Shown: positions 17,403 to 26,660, numbered from the stretch's first letter. The stretch: 45,257 nt of DNA from Ancylobacter amanitiformis (GCF_030814815.1 NZ_JAUSVR010000024.1:1-45257); one strand, 5' to 3'. Numbers and translations are program-made. Notes: generated by a model not told the origin, from the letters alone.

Positions 17403-18407
17403 TCAGGCGCTTTCGCGTCCCTCGAAGCCGATCCAGCGGCGGAATTCGGCCACGGCCGGCTTCTCCGAGAAATCCGGGCTGGTCAGCACATGGAAGCCGG
17501 CGCCGGTTTCGATCTCCAGATCGAACGGCCGCACCAGTCGCCCGGCCTTGAGGTCGCTCTCCGCCAGCAGCCGGCTGGCCAGCGCCACGCCCTGGCCCTG
17601 CACGGCGGCATCGAGCATCAGCCCGGCATCGTTGAAATAGAGCGTCTCGTCGAAGGACATGCCCCCCGCCCCGGCCGCGCCGAACCACGCGCCCCAGAAA
17701 CTGCCATTCACCACCTGCAGCAGCGTGTGGCGGATGATGTCGCCCGGCACCAGCAGCGGGGGCCCCTCGCGCAGCAGCGCCGGGCTGCACACCGGGAACA
17801 GCCGGTCCGGCGCCAGAAGCTCGATGCGCGCATTGGGCCAGTCGCCATGGCCCCAGCGTATGGCGACGTCGATGTCCTGACGGTCGAAATCGACGGGATC
17901 GTTGGAGGCGAGCAGCGTGACCTTGAATTGCGGGTGCAACTGCATGAAGCGCTTGAGCCGCGACACCAGCCAGCGCGAGGCGATGGCGGGCGGCGCGTTG
18001 ACGCACAGCACCACGGGCGCCTTGGGATCGGCGATGCGCTCGCAGGCGCGCACCAGCAGCGCCATGGATTCGCCCACCGCGCTGGCGAGGGCGGTGCCCT
18101 CGCGCGTCAGTTCCACCCGCCGCGGCATGCGCCGGAACAGGCGCACTTCCAGCAGTTCCTCCAGCTGGCGGATCTGCTGGCTCACCGCCGATTGGGTGAC
18201 GCAGAGTTCCTCGGCGGCGGTGGTGAAATTGCCATTGCGCGCGGCGGCGTCGAATACCCGGAAGAGATTGAGCGGCGGCAGCCGGGCCGCCCGGCGGAGG
18301 GGGCGCGGATCGGACGGGGCAACACGCGGCGCGACGGCATCGGAGACCAGGGCCGCCGCGTCGCTCAGGAGGTTCTCGTCCGGGGGCTTCGTCATCTCAT
18401 GCGGCAT
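17403..18407 (-). CDS. LysR-family transcriptional regulator (GcvA-like)
   Basis: 334 residues. A disordered N-terminal extension (about residues 1-44) is followed by the winged HTH (about 45-104: LNLFRVFDAAARNGNFTTAA then EELCVTQSAVSQQIRQLEEL) and a periplasmic-binding-like effector domain. PPLNLFRVFDAAARNGNFT is typical of the GcvA/AmpR branch. The start overlaps the 3' end of the LLM gene by 11 bp; ATG 18395 is an alternative. Encoded between the LLM and the P5C-reductase-like gene, it is the likely regulator of the divergent LLM/SDR promoters (19471-19806). The extra N-terminus is unusual and may mean the true start is further in. Confidence 0.9.
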   Translation of the reverse strand: MPHEMTKPPDENLLSDAAALVSDAVAPRVAPSDPRPLRRAARLPPLNLFRVFDAAARNGNFTTAAEELCVTQSAVSQQIRQLEELLEVRLFRRMPRRVELTREGTALASAVGESMALLVRACERIADPKAPVVLCVNAPPAIASRWLVSRLKRFMQLHPQFKVTLLASNDPVDFDRQDIDVAIRWGHGDWPNARIELLAPDRLFPVCSPALLREGPPLLVPGDIIRHTLLQVVNGSFWGAWFGAAGAGGMSFDETLYFNDAGLMLDAAVQGQGVALASRLLAESDLKAGRLVRPFDLEIETGAGFHVLTSPDFSEKPAVAEFRRWIGFEGRESA

Positions 18408-19470
18408 CCTGCAGGCCCATGTCCCTCAGTTCGACGAGGCCGTCGAGCTGAGGGATCACATCGCAGCCAAAGCGCTCCAGCGACGCCAGGGTCTCGCGGC
18501 GGCCGATGCCGGCGAAACCCATGAAGCAGGACAGATGCGTCGGCCGGAGGCTGTCGAGTTCCTCGGCCAGCTTGTCGGCGCAGTAGCTTGCCGAGCCGAT
18601 CACCGCGTTGTCGAGGAAATTGTCCAGCGGCGGCTCGTCATTGAGCGGCATCAGCCGCAGGAACGGGCCATCCTTGCTGGGCTGCGCGGTGGAGAGCGGC
18701 ACGGCGGCGCGGGCGAGGTCCCGCACGCATTGCGCGGCGTGGCGGGCTTCGTCCGGGTTGTCCGTGACATAGACATAGCGCTGCACCGCCAGCGGCATGT
18801 GGGCGGCATCGCCCCCGCCCGCCTGCCAGCGCTCGGCGATGACGTCGCGAAAAGCCTGCGCCGCCGTCAGCCCGCGATGGCCGAAGCTCATGAATGGCGT
18901 GTGGCCGCGCGTCGCCATGCGGGCGAGGATTTCGGGATGGCTGCTGGCCACGAAGACCTCCGGCATGGCCAGCCCGAAGGGGCGCATGGAAAGCTCCGTG
19001 CGCGGGATGCGGTGGAACTGGCCGGCATACTCGACCACGCCGCTGGTCAGGCCCTGCTCCAGGATGTCCCAGGTCTCCAGCATCTTCTGGTAGCGATAGT
19101 TCGGATCGACGCGGAAGCGGTCGAACTCATAGGGCTGGTAGCCGCAGCCCAGCCCGAGGATCAGCCGGCCGCGCGTCAGCAGGTCGGCGAAGGCGGCCTC
19201 CTGCACCAGCCGCAGCGGCTCGTAGAAGGGCAGCGCGAGAACGGCGGGGCCGAGGCGGATATGCGTCGTCTCCGCCGCGCAATGGGCAACCATCACCAGG
19301 GATGACGGGCAGATCGAGTGATTGGTGAAGTGGTGCTCGGCAAACCACGCGACATCGAAGCCGAAATCCTCCGCCATCTTCACCGTGTCGACCGTGGTCC
19401 GCAGCACCGAGGCGGGCGAGGTATTGCGGTCATACAGGCCCATGAGGTTGAAGAGGCCGAGTTTGGTCAT
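18397..19470 (-). CDS. Luciferase-like (LLM) flavin-dependent monooxygenase, copy 1
   Basis: 357 residues, bacterial-luciferase TIM-barrel fold. N-terminal family strings: KLGLFNLMGLYDR, AWFAEHHFTNHSICPSSLVM, RLGPAVLALPFYEPLRLVQE and LGLGCGYQPYEFDRF. Such enzymes use FMNH2 supplied by a separate reductase; a flavin reductase gene is in the divergent operon (27373-27909). ATG 19470 follows GGGG and gives the family's normal start. It is a diverged paralogue of the LLM at 20574-21656. It is the first gene of the minus-strand unit with LysR and the P5C-reductase-like gene. Substrate unknown. Confidence 0.9.
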   Translation of the reverse strand: MTKLGLFNLMGLYDRNTSPASVLRTTVDTVKMAEDFGFDVAWFAEHHFTNHSICPSSLVMVAHCAAETTHIRLGPAVLALPFYEPLRLVQEAAFADLLTRGRLILGLGCGYQPYEFDRFRVDPNYRYQKMLETWDILEQGLTSGVVEYAGQFHRIPRTELSMRPFGLAMPEVFVASSHPEILARMATRGHTPFMSFGHRGLTAAQAFRDVIAERWQAGGGDAAHMPLAVQRYVYVTDNPDEARHAAQCVRDLARAAVPLSTAQPSKDGPFLRLMPLNDEPPLDNFLDNAVIGSASYCADKLAEELDSLRPTHLSCFMGFAGIGRRETLASLERFGCDVIPQLDGLVELRDMGLQDAA

Positions 19471-19806
19471 GGCGTTCCCCCATTGCGACGGATGCGGATG
19501 CAGACACGCGCCTTCCGCCGCCTGCTCCGCTATCCGTCGCAGGCCTGTCATGTGGCTCGCATGCCCGTCATCTCAAGGCATGGCGCTCGTTATCTCAAAG
19601 CATAGGAACAGCTCCGGCGCCCGGCAAATTAGCTGTTCTTATGCTTGGCCAAGCCGGGCTTGGCGGCGCGGGCGAGCGGCGTCTTTCCTTATCGTTCCAT
19701 GAGAATTCATCGTTTGTGATCGGTGCCCTCGGTCGGGAACACTCCGTCACAAGAACGTCGTCATGCCTCAAGTGGCGATGCAACCTTTCCAGACATCGGA
19801 GCCTCC
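19471..19806. other. Divergent promoter region between LLM copy 1 and the SDR operon
   Basis: 336 bp without a gene, between two divergent transcription units. It contains the ATCTCAA-x-GCAT direct repeats and a 16-bp inverted repeat described separately (19570-19646). AT content rises around 19690-19720 (ccatgagaattcatcgtttg), a possible promoter for the SDR-side operon. No coding potential was recognised. Confidence 0.6.
19570..19646. promoter_or_regulatory. Candidate LysR operator: direct plus inverted repeats
   Basis: Direct repeat: atctcaaggcat (19570-19581) and atctcaaagcat (19592-19603), 11/12 identical and 22 bp apart, about two helical turns. Inverted repeat: aagcataggaacagct (19598-19613) and agctgttcttatgctt (19631-19646), 15/16 complementary with a 17-bp spacer. 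The second direct-repeat unit overlaps the left inverted arm. The region lies between divergent LLM and SDR operons with a LysR gene adjacent, the classic layout for LysR binding. Confidence 0.6.
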
Positions 19807-20538
19807 ATGCAGGGTCAAACCATTATCGTCACCGGTGGGGGCAGCGGCCTGGGCCGTGCCATCTGTCTGGGCCTGGCCGATGCCGGCGCGCAGGTGGCCA
19901 TCCTCGAGATCAACGCCGAATCCGCGCAGGTCGTGGTCGACGAAATCACGGCCAAGGGCGGGAAGGCCTTCTCGGTGATCGGCGACATCACCACCCGCGA
20001 CAGCGCCAAGGCGCTGGTGGACGGCGCGATCGCCAAGGCCGGGCGCGTGCATGGCCTGATCAACTGCGCCGGGGTGTATCCGCGCCGGCCGATCCTTGAG
20101 ATCACCGACGCCGACTGGGACTTCAGCTTCGCGGTGAATGTACGCGGGCTCTACAATGTCTCGGTGGCGGCGATCGCGCACATGCAGACGCAGGGCGGCG
20201 GGCGCATCGTCAACATCGCCTCGATCGACGCCCTCAAGGCGCATCCGAAGAACGCGCATTACGCGGCGATGAAGGCGGCGGTGGTCAGCCTGACCAAGAG
20301 CATGGCCCTCGCGGTGGCGCCCGACAACATCCTCATCAACGGCGTGGCGCCGGCCGGCATCGCCACCGAGAAGGCGCGCGCCGCCGGCTTCCTGCCGGAA
20401 CTGGCGGCGCAGACCGCGCTGGGCCGCGCCGCGGAGCCGGAAGATGTCGCCGATGTGGTGATCTTCCTGATCTCGGAAAAGAACAGGTACATGGTCGGCG
20501 AGACGGTCGCGATCAGCGGCGGTTACTTCATCGCCTGA
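19807..20538 (+). CDS. Short-chain dehydrogenase/reductase (classical SDR)
   Basis: 243 residues. Cofactor motif TGGGSGLG at 9-16, N-C-A-G at 87-90, N111, and the catalytic set Ser139, Tyr152 and Lys156 (YAAMK). An acidic residue at the end of strand 2 (Glu34 in AILEIN) suggests NAD(H) preference. The ATG is preceded by GGAG. It is the first gene of the long plus-strand operon and sits 35 bp before LLM copy 2. It probably oxidises or reduces an alcohol/carbonyl intermediate made by the monooxygenase. Substrate unknown. Confidence 0.93.
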   Translation: MQGQTIIVTGGGSGLGRAICLGLADAGAQVAILEINAESAQVVVDEITAKGGKAFSVIGDITTRDSAKALVDGAIAKAGRVHGLINCAGVYPRRPILEITDADWDFSFAVNVRGLYNVSVAAIAHMQTQGGGRIVNIASIDALKAHPKNAHYAAMKAAVVSLTKSMALAVAPDNILINGVAPAGIATEKARAAGFLPELAAQTALGRAAEPEDVADVVIFLISEKNRYMVGETVAISGGYFIA

Positions 20539-20573
20539 TCTTTCGTCCTTTATTTGAGAACAAGAGTACGAAC

Positions 20574-21656
20574 ATGCACTTCGGCATATTCAACCTGATG
20601 GGCCTGCGCGACAATCCCGGCGGGGTCGCGGGCGTCATCGATGATACGCGCAGCATGGTGACGCTCGCCGAGGATATCGGCTTCGAGATCGCCTGGTTCG
20701 CCGAGCATCATTTCACCAATTACTCCGTCAGCGTGTCGCCCCTGATGGTGGCTGCGCACATGGCCGGCCACACCAGCCGCATCCGGCTCGGCGCCGGCGT
20801 GGTGGTGCTGCCGCTCTATCATCCGTTGCGGGTGGCGCAGGAAATCGGGCTGCTCGACCAGATCAGCGGCGGGCGCGCGGTGCTGGGCGTGGGCACCGGC
20901 TACCAGGCCTATGAATTCGAGCGCTATGGCGCCGAGGTCGCGAAGAAGACCGAGATCTTCCTCGAATACTGGTCGGTGGTCGAACAGGTGCTGACCGAAG
21001 GGCGCGTATCCTTCGAGGGCCGGCACATCACCGTGCCGGAGACGGCCATCACCGTGCGCCCGGTGCAGCAGCCCATGCCGCCGGTCTATTGCACCTCGCC
21101 GCATCCGCCGATCCTGAAGGCGCTGTCGAAATGGGGCGGCGTGCCCTTCATCACGGCCGGCTGGCGCGGCTCCGAGGCACTGTTCGGCATTGCCGAGCAG
21201 GTACGCGCCTCCTGGGTGCAGGGCGGGCTGGACGGCCCGACCATGCCGGTGGCGCTGCAGCAATATATCCACGTCACCGACAGCGCGAGCGAAGCGCTGG
21301 AGGCGGCCGAGCGCGCCCGCTATGTCGGGCGCATGGTGCATGGTCTGCGCAGCAACGTGCTGACGCTGAACGGCTCCTTCGTGGAAGCGGCCCCCATTCC
21401 CGACGAGCCGCCGCTGGAGACCTTCCGCGACAACCTGCTGATCGGCGACCCGCATCATGTGGCGGAGCGGCTGGTTTCGGAAATCCGCCGGCTCAACCCG
21501 CAGCACTACAACTGTTTCTTCCAGTTCGGCGACATGCCGGTGGCCCGCGCGCGGCGCGCGCTGGAGCGCTTCGGCGCCGAGGTGCTGCCCCTCGTCGAGC
21601 GCGAGGTGGGACCCCTGTCGGCGATCGGAAAGCCTGTCCCGGTCGCGGCCGAGTGA
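20574..21656 (+). CDS. Luciferase-like (LLM) flavin-dependent monooxygenase, copy 2
   Basis: 360 residues, same fold as the copy at 18397-19470 and aligning through FGIFNLMGL, EIAWFAEHHFTNYSVSVSPL, RLGAGVVVLPLYHPLRVAQE and GVGTGYQAYEFERYG. The two are paralogues that have diverged clearly outside these blocks. It would need FMNH2 from the flavin reductase encoded later in the same operon. Its position between an SDR and an ABC importer suggests it acts on the imported substrate or its first product. It may form a heteromer with copy 1, as in luciferase LuxAB, or the two may act on different intermediates. Confidence 0.92.
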   Translation: MHFGIFNLMGLRDNPGGVAGVIDDTRSMVTLAEDIGFEIAWFAEHHFTNYSVSVSPLMVAAHMAGHTSRIRLGAGVVVLPLYHPLRVAQEIGLLDQISGGRAVLGVGTGYQAYEFERYGAEVAKKTEIFLEYWSVVEQVLTEGRVSFEGRHITVPETAITVRPVQQPMPPVYCTSPHPPILKALSKWGGVPFITAGWRGSEALFGIAEQVRASWVQGGLDGPTMPVALQQYIHVTDSASEALEAAERARYVGRMVHGLRSNVLTLNGSFVEAAPIPDEPPLETFRDNLLIGDPHHVAERLVSEIRRLNPQHYNCFFQFGDMPVARARRALERFGAEVLPLVEREVGPLSAIGKPVPVAAE

Positions 21657-21760
21657 TGCGCGAAATACTCCGGAACCGCTTCGGAGAGGTGTAGCCCCAA
21701 CCGATCTTTCGAACGACGCGGCCGGCAAAAGGCCGCGCGCCAACCAGAGGATGGACGACG

Positions 21761-22996
21761 ATGAACAAGGTATTCTTCTCCGCGGCGACCCTCGCCGCGG
21801 TGCTTCTCGCCGCATCCGGCAGCCGGGCGGAAACGCTCGGCCCCGTCACCGACGCGCTTGGCGTGGTGAAGATCACCAAGGGTCAGCCGATCCAGATCGG
21901 CGGCTATTCCTCCCAGTCGGGCGGCGATACCAACCAGGGCATCGACGAACTGCGCGGCGCCGAGATCGCCATCAAGGATGCCGGCGGCAAGGTGCTGGGC
22001 TTCCCTGTGAAGCTGCTGGGCGAGGACGCGCAGTGCACCGCCGAGGGCGGCCAGACCGCCGCCACCAAGCTCGCCGGCAACAAGCAGATCGTCGCCGTGC
22101 TCGGCCCGAGCTGCTCCTCGGGCGCGCGCGTCGGCGCTCCCATCCTGTGGAAGCTTGGCATTCCCAGCGTCGCCATCGGCGCCACCGCGCCGGCGCTGAC
22201 CGCCGCCGACCGGCCGGACGGCTTCAAGGGCTTCCTGCGCGTGGTGCCGAACGACCTCAAGAGCGCGGCCTTCACCGCCAGCTACGCCTATGACAAGCTG
22301 GGCGTGAAGACCGCCGCCACCATCCATGACGGCAGCCCCTATACCGAGCAGCTGGTGCGGGCCTTCGAGAAGAACTTCGTCGCCAAGGGCGGCACCATCG
22401 TCGCCAGCGAGGCCGTCTCCCCGACCGACACGGACCTGCGCCCGGTGCTGACGCGCATCGCCACCAAGAAGCCGGAGCTCATCTTCACCCCGGTCTTCAC
22501 CTCCACTGTCGGCTTCCTGATGCGCCAGAAGGACGAAGTGGCCGGGCTCGCCGGCACCAAGGTGATCGGCGGCGAAGGCGTGTTCAGCGCGAACGTGATC
22601 GAAGCGGTCGGCCCGAAGATCGTCGGCTTCCACATTGTCGGCCCCTCGACCGACCTGTTCTCCGAGCGTTTCCCGATCTTCGTGAAGAACTTCACCGCGG
22701 AATATGGCGAGGCGCCGATCGGCGGGTTCAGCGCCTATGGCTATGACGCCGCGCTGCTGACGATGGCGGCCATCAAGGAAGTCGGCAAGACGGATGCCGA
22801 GGGCAACCTCTATATCGGCCGCCAGGCGCTGCACGACGCGATGATGGCGACCAAGGCCCTGCCCGGCCTCACCGGCGCGCTGACCTGCGACACCCACGGC
22901 GATTGCGGCGCCGCGACCTATGCGATCTGGGAGTTCACCAGCGACGACCAGTCCTCCTTCGCGCCCGGCACCAACCCGAAGCGGATCTTTCCGTGA
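21761..22996 (+). CDS. Branched-chain-amino-acid-type ABC transporter substrate-binding protein (LivJ/LivK-like)
   Basis: 411 residues. Signal peptide MNKVFFSAATLAAVLLAASG with cleavage near SRA (residue ~23). The mature part is a type I periplasmic-binding fold with family strings IQIGGYSSQSGGDTNQGIDE, AVLGPSCSSGARVGAPI and KVIGGEGVFSANVIEAVGP. Despite the name, such proteins bind many acids, amides and aromatics. It overlaps the next gene by 4 bp (GTGA) and is the binding protein of the downstream four-gene importer. The true ligand is likely the substrate of the LLM pathway. Confidence 0.92.
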   Translation: MNKVFFSAATLAAVLLAASGSRAETLGPVTDALGVVKITKGQPIQIGGYSSQSGGDTNQGIDELRGAEIAIKDAGGKVLGFPVKLLGEDAQCTAEGGQTAATKLAGNKQIVAVLGPSCSSGARVGAPILWKLGIPSVAIGATAPALTAADRPDGFKGFLRVVPNDLKSAAFTASYAYDKLGVKTAATIHDGSPYTEQLVRAFEKNFVAKGGTIVASEAVSPTDTDLRPVLTRIATKKPELIFTPVFTSTVGFLMRQKDEVAGLAGTKVIGGEGVFSANVIEAVGPKIVGFHIVGPSTDLFSERFPIFVKNFTAEYGEAPIGGFSAYGYDAALLTMAAIKEVGKTDAEGNLYIGRQALHDAMMATKALPGLTGALTCDTHGDCGAATYAIWEFTSDDQSSFAPGTNPKRIFP

Positions 22997-24090
22997 GCGA
23001 GGTCCCGCGCTCCGCGACGGAGCCGGGGGCATTCTCCGAATGGCTGCGCCGGTCGACCTGGGTCGACCACGTGCTTCTCGCCATTCGGATCAGTGTCGCG
23101 GCTCTCGTCCTGGTGGGTCTTGCCGGCGGTCTCACCGCCGGCACCTACTCCGCCGCCGATTTCGTGTCCTTCACGATGTTCGGCCTCACCATTGGCAGCA
23201 TCTACGCGCTGATCGCGCTGGGCTACACCATGGTCTACGGCATCCTGCGCATGATCAACTTCGCCCATGGCGACGTGATGATGATCGGGTCCTTCGCCGG
23301 GCTGTTCGCGGCGGGAGCGCTGAACGATGCGGGGCTGGTCAACGCCCTGCCGCTGCTGGCGCTGCCGCTGGTGCTCGCCGCCGGCATGGCGGGGGGCGCG
23401 GCGATGTCGCTCATCATCGAGCGTATCGCCTACCGGCCTTTCCTGCATGTGCGTTCGCTGGCGCCGCTCATCTGCGCCATCGGCATGTCCTTCGTCCTGC
23501 AATATGCCGCGCGCGGCCTGTTCGGCACGCGTAACCGCGCCTATCCGGGCTTCGGCTGGATGGAGGGCACCGTCAGCCTGTTCGGTCTCATCGTGCCGAT
23601 CCCGCAGATCGTCGCCTTCATCGCCGCGCTCATCGTGCTGGCCGGCCTGCTGGCGCTGGTGAAGCTGAGCCCGCTGGGCAAGGCGATGCGGGCGGTGGCG
23701 GAGGATCGCGATGCGGCGGCGCTGGTCGGCATCAATGTCGGCGCCGTCATCGTCGCCACCTTCGCCATTGGCGGCGCCATGGCCGGGGTCGCCGGCGTGC
23801 TCTACGCGCTGGTGTTCAAGCAGATCACCGTCTTCATGGGGTTCGCTCTCGGCGTCAAGGGCTTCGCCGCGGCCATTCTCGGCGGCATCGGCAATCTGGG
23901 CGGCGCGCTGCTCGGCGGGCTGGTGCTGGGGCTCGCCGAGGCGCTCGGCCCGGCGCTGGTGCTGGAAGGCTTCGGCCTGCCCGCGCCCTATCAGCTCAAG
24001 GACGTGATCGGCTACGGCATGCTGGTGATGATCCTGATCTTCCGTCCACAGGGGTTGCTCGGCGAGCGACTCGCCTCGAAGCGGGCCTGA
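22993..24090 (+). CDS. livH: Branched-chain-type ABC transporter permease (LivH-like)
   Basis: 365 residues with about nine hydrophobic segments. The LivH hallmark is SIYALIALGYTMVYGILRMI then NFAHGDVMMIG, near residues 75-105. The GTG start at 22993 overlaps the binding-protein stop (GTGA); the longer upstream frame is an artefact over that gene. A ~40-residue N-terminal extension precedes the first helix. The gene symbol reflects family, not proven specificity. Confidence 0.91.
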   Translation: MSEVPRSATEPGAFSEWLRRSTWVDHVLLAIRISVAALVLVGLAGGLTAGTYSAADFVSFTMFGLTIGSIYALIALGYTMVYGILRMINFAHGDVMMIGSFAGLFAAGALNDAGLVNALPLLALPLVLAAGMAGGAAMSLIIERIAYRPFLHVRSLAPLICAIGMSFVLQYAARGLFGTRNRAYPGFGWMEGTVSLFGLIVPIPQIVAFIAALIVLAGLLALVKLSPLGKAMRAVAEDRDAAALVGINVGAVIVATFAIGGAMAGVAGVLYALVFKQITVFMGFALGVKGFAAAILGGIGNLGGALLGGLVLGLAEALGPALVLEGFGLPAPYQLKDVIGYGMLVMILIFRPQGLLGERLASKRA

Positions 24091-24094
24091 CGCC

Positions 24095-25768
24095 ATGTCC
24101 TTCAACGCCGTTACCAGCTCCTTCAAGGTCACGCGGCGGCGCAGGGCGCCGCTGGCCGAGACCCTTCAGGTCGGCGCCCTCGCCGGCTTTGCGGCGATCG
24201 GCTTCGCGCTGATCGGCGCCTATGTGGCGATGGACAAGCGCCATGTGGTCGAAGACACGTTGACCCTGTCGCAGATCGCCTTCGCGCTGATGGCCATCGC
24301 CGCCGGCTATGTCGCCGGCCGCGACCGGCAGGGCCGCCCCTCGGGCACCCGCGTCGTCGTTCACGGCGCGGTGGCGGGGCTCATGGCGGGGCTGTGCGTC
24401 TCGGCGCTGCTCCTGCTCATGGGTTCGATCAGCCTGCGCGCCACGCTGGTGGCGGCCAGCCCGATGCTGATCAAGGCGCTGAGCCTTGGCGCGCCGATCG
24501 GCTCGCTGCAGGCATTGGTGCAACTGCCCGCGCTCGGTGCCCTTCTCGGGGTGATCGGCGGGCTGTTCGCGGCCATGCCGAGTCGCTACCGCCGGGCATT
24601 GACCTATGGCTTTGCCGCCGTTCTCATCGCCGGCCTGTTCCGCGATGTGTTCGTCAGCGTGCTGGAAAACCTGCCGGACCTGAACGGACCGGACTGGGAG
24701 GTGTTCGGCCCGGGCGGGCTCAACCGCGGCGCGGCTCTGGTGCTGCTGGTGGCGGGGGGGCTGTTCTGCCTGCTGCGCGATCGCTGGAACGCCCGGATCG
24801 ACCCCGCGCGCCGGGCGCGCTCCTCGAAAGCCGGGCTCGTGCTGCTGCTGGTGGGTGTTCTTGTCCTGCCGCTGGTCACCAATGACTTCGTGGCCCAGGT
24901 CGCCATGCTGGTGGCGCTCTACATGCTGATGGGGATGGGGCTGAACATCGAGCTTGGCCTTGCCGGGCTGGTCGATCTCGGTTTCGTCGCCTTCTTCGCG
25001 GTCGGCGCCTACACGGTCGCTCTCATGTGCTCGTCCGGACCGCTGGCGGTCGCCGACGTGTCGTTCTGGGTGGCGCTGCCGGTCGCTGTCGTGCTGGCGG
25101 CGGGTGCGGGGATGCTGTTCGGCCTGCCGGTGCTGCGGGTGCGCGGCGACTACCTCGCCATGGCGACGCTGGGTCTTGGCGAAATCATCCGCGTGCTGGT
25201 GCTGTCGGATGCGCTGGCGCCCTATCTCGGGGGATCGCAGGGCATTATCGAGATCGACCATCCGCGCATCTTCGGCATCTCGCTGCAATCGCCGGCCGCG
25301 CTCTACTACCTCGCTCTGGCGCTGGCCGGCGTGGTCGCCTTCATCTCCTGGCGGCTGCAGCATGCGCGCATCGGCCGGGCCTGGCTCGCCATGCGCGAGG
25401 ACGAGGACGTGGCGCAGGCGCTGGGCATCGATCCCGTGGCCTCGAAGCTGCTCGCCTACACGATCGGCGCGGCCTTCGCCGGGGCGGCGGGCGCGGTGTT
25501 CGCGGCGCTGGTGGGCTCGGTCTACCCCCATTCCTTCCAGCTTCTGGTCTCGATCAACGTGCTGGCGATCCTGGTCATCGGCGGTCTCGGCTCGCTCCCC
25601 GGCGTGCTGGTGGGCGCCATCGTGCTGATCGGCCTGCCCGAACTGCTGCGCGAGTTCGGCGAGTTCCGCTACCTGTTCTACGGCATCGCGCTGGTGGCGA
25701 TGATGCATGTTCGGGCCGAAGGGCTTTGGCCCGCCACGACCCAGACCAAGGAGAACGCCCGTGCCTGA
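24095..25768 (+). CDS. livM: Branched-chain-type ABC transporter permease (LivM-like) with long N-terminal membrane extension
   Basis: 557 residues, against about 330-420 for many LivM proteins. The LivM core begins around residue 250 (LVTNDFVAQVAMLVALYMLM then GMGLNIELGLAGLVDLGFVA) and runs to the C-terminus. The first ~235 residues hold several additional hydrophobic helices and a cytoplasmic-looking segment (GRDRQGRPSGTR). The ATG at 24095 is 4 bp after the livH stop. The extension is co-linear with no frameshift, so it is a true fusion or lineage-specific elaboration. It forms the channel with the LivH-like protein. Confidence 0.9.
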   Translation: MSFNAVTSSFKVTRRRRAPLAETLQVGALAGFAAIGFALIGAYVAMDKRHVVEDTLTLSQIAFALMAIAAGYVAGRDRQGRPSGTRVVVHGAVAGLMAGLCVSALLLLMGSISLRATLVAASPMLIKALSLGAPIGSLQALVQLPALGALLGVIGGLFAAMPSRYRRALTYGFAAVLIAGLFRDVFVSVLENLPDLNGPDWEVFGPGGLNRGAALVLLVAGGLFCLLRDRWNARIDPARRARSSKAGLVLLLVGVLVLPLVTNDFVAQVAMLVALYMLMGMGLNIELGLAGLVDLGFVAFFAVGAYTVALMCSSGPLAVADVSFWVALPVAVVLAAGAGMLFGLPVLRVRGDYLAMATLGLGEIIRVLVLSDALAPYLGGSQGIIEIDHPRIFGISLQSPAALYYLALALAGVVAFISWRLQHARIGRAWLAMREDEDVAQALGIDPVASKLLAYTIGAAFAGAAGAVFAALVGSVYPHSFQLLVSINVLAILVIGGLGSLPGVLVGAIVLIGLPELLREFGEFRYLFYGIALVAMMHVRAEGLWPATTQTKENARA

Positions 25769-26660
25769 CGTCCTCCCCCCAAATCGGCTCCCCGACGGCT
25801 TGCTCCTCGACAGACCGCTGCCCATTCCCTCGCGTGCGCCATTGCTGGACGTGCGCGGCCTGAAGAAGGCGTTCGGCGGCATGATCGCCATCCAGAATGT
25901 CGATCTCAGCATCGCCGAGGGCAGCGTTCACGCCATTATCGGGCCGAACGGCGCCGGCAAGACCACCGCCTTCAACTGCATCACCGCCTTCGTGCCGCCC
26001 ACCGCCGGCAGGATCTTCCTCGGCGGCGAGCGCATTGACGGGCTGCCCGCCCATGTGGTGGCCCGGCACGGCGTGGCGCGCACCTACCAGAACGTGCGGC
26101 TGTTCCCCAACATGACGGCGCTGGAGAACGTGCTGGTCGGCCAGCACCGCCGGCTGCACGCCACCTTCTGGGAAGCCATCCTGGGCAGCGGGCGCTTCCG
26201 CCGCGAGGAGGCGGAGGCGCGCGCGCGGGCGATGGAATATCTCGCCTTTGTCGGCATCCCGCAGCGGGCCGGAGACCTCGCCCGCCACATGCCCTATGGC
26301 GACCAGCGCCGGCTGGAAATCGCCCGCGCGCTGGTGGCCGGGCCGCGCATCCTCATGCTCGACGAGCCGGCCGCCGGCATGAACCCGGCCGAGGGCCGCG
26401 CGCTGGTGGAATTGATCGAGCGGATACGCGCGGATCTGGGTGTCACCGTCGTGCTGATCGAGCACCACATGCGCGTGGTGATGGCGGTAGCGGAGCGGAT
26501 CACCGTGTTCAATCGCGGCGCCATCCTCACCGAGGGCACGCCGGGCGAGATCCAGGCCGACGAGCGGGTGATCGAGGCCTATCTCGGCCGCCGCAGCGGG
26601 CAGGTCGCCGCCGCCGCGTCCCCCGAGCCGCAGCGCCAGATGGAGGCGGGAATCGCATGA
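25761..26660 (+). CDS. livG: Branched-chain-type ABC transporter ATP-binding protein (LivG-like)
   Basis: 299 residues. Walker A GPNGAGKTT near residue 60, Walker B ILMLDEPAAGMNP, and H-loop in LIEHHMRVVM. The signature is MPYGDQRRLEIARAL, the non-canonical form normal in LivG. A ~28-residue N-terminal extension precedes the ATPase domain. The GTG start at 25761 follows AAGGAG and overlaps the livM stop by 8 bp. Confidence 0.91.
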   Translation: MPDVLPPNRLPDGLLLDRPLPIPSRAPLLDVRGLKKAFGGMIAIQNVDLSIAEGSVHAIIGPNGAGKTTAFNCITAFVPPTAGRIFLGGERIDGLPAHVVARHGVARTYQNVRLFPNMTALENVLVGQHRRLHATFWEAILGSGRFRREEAEARARAMEYLAFVGIPQRAGDLARHMPYGDQRRLEIARALVAGPRILMLDEPAAGMNPAEGRALVELIERIRADLGVTVVLIEHHMRVVMAVAERITVFNRGAILTEGTPGEIQADERVIEAYLGRRSGQVAAAASPEPQRQMEAGIA

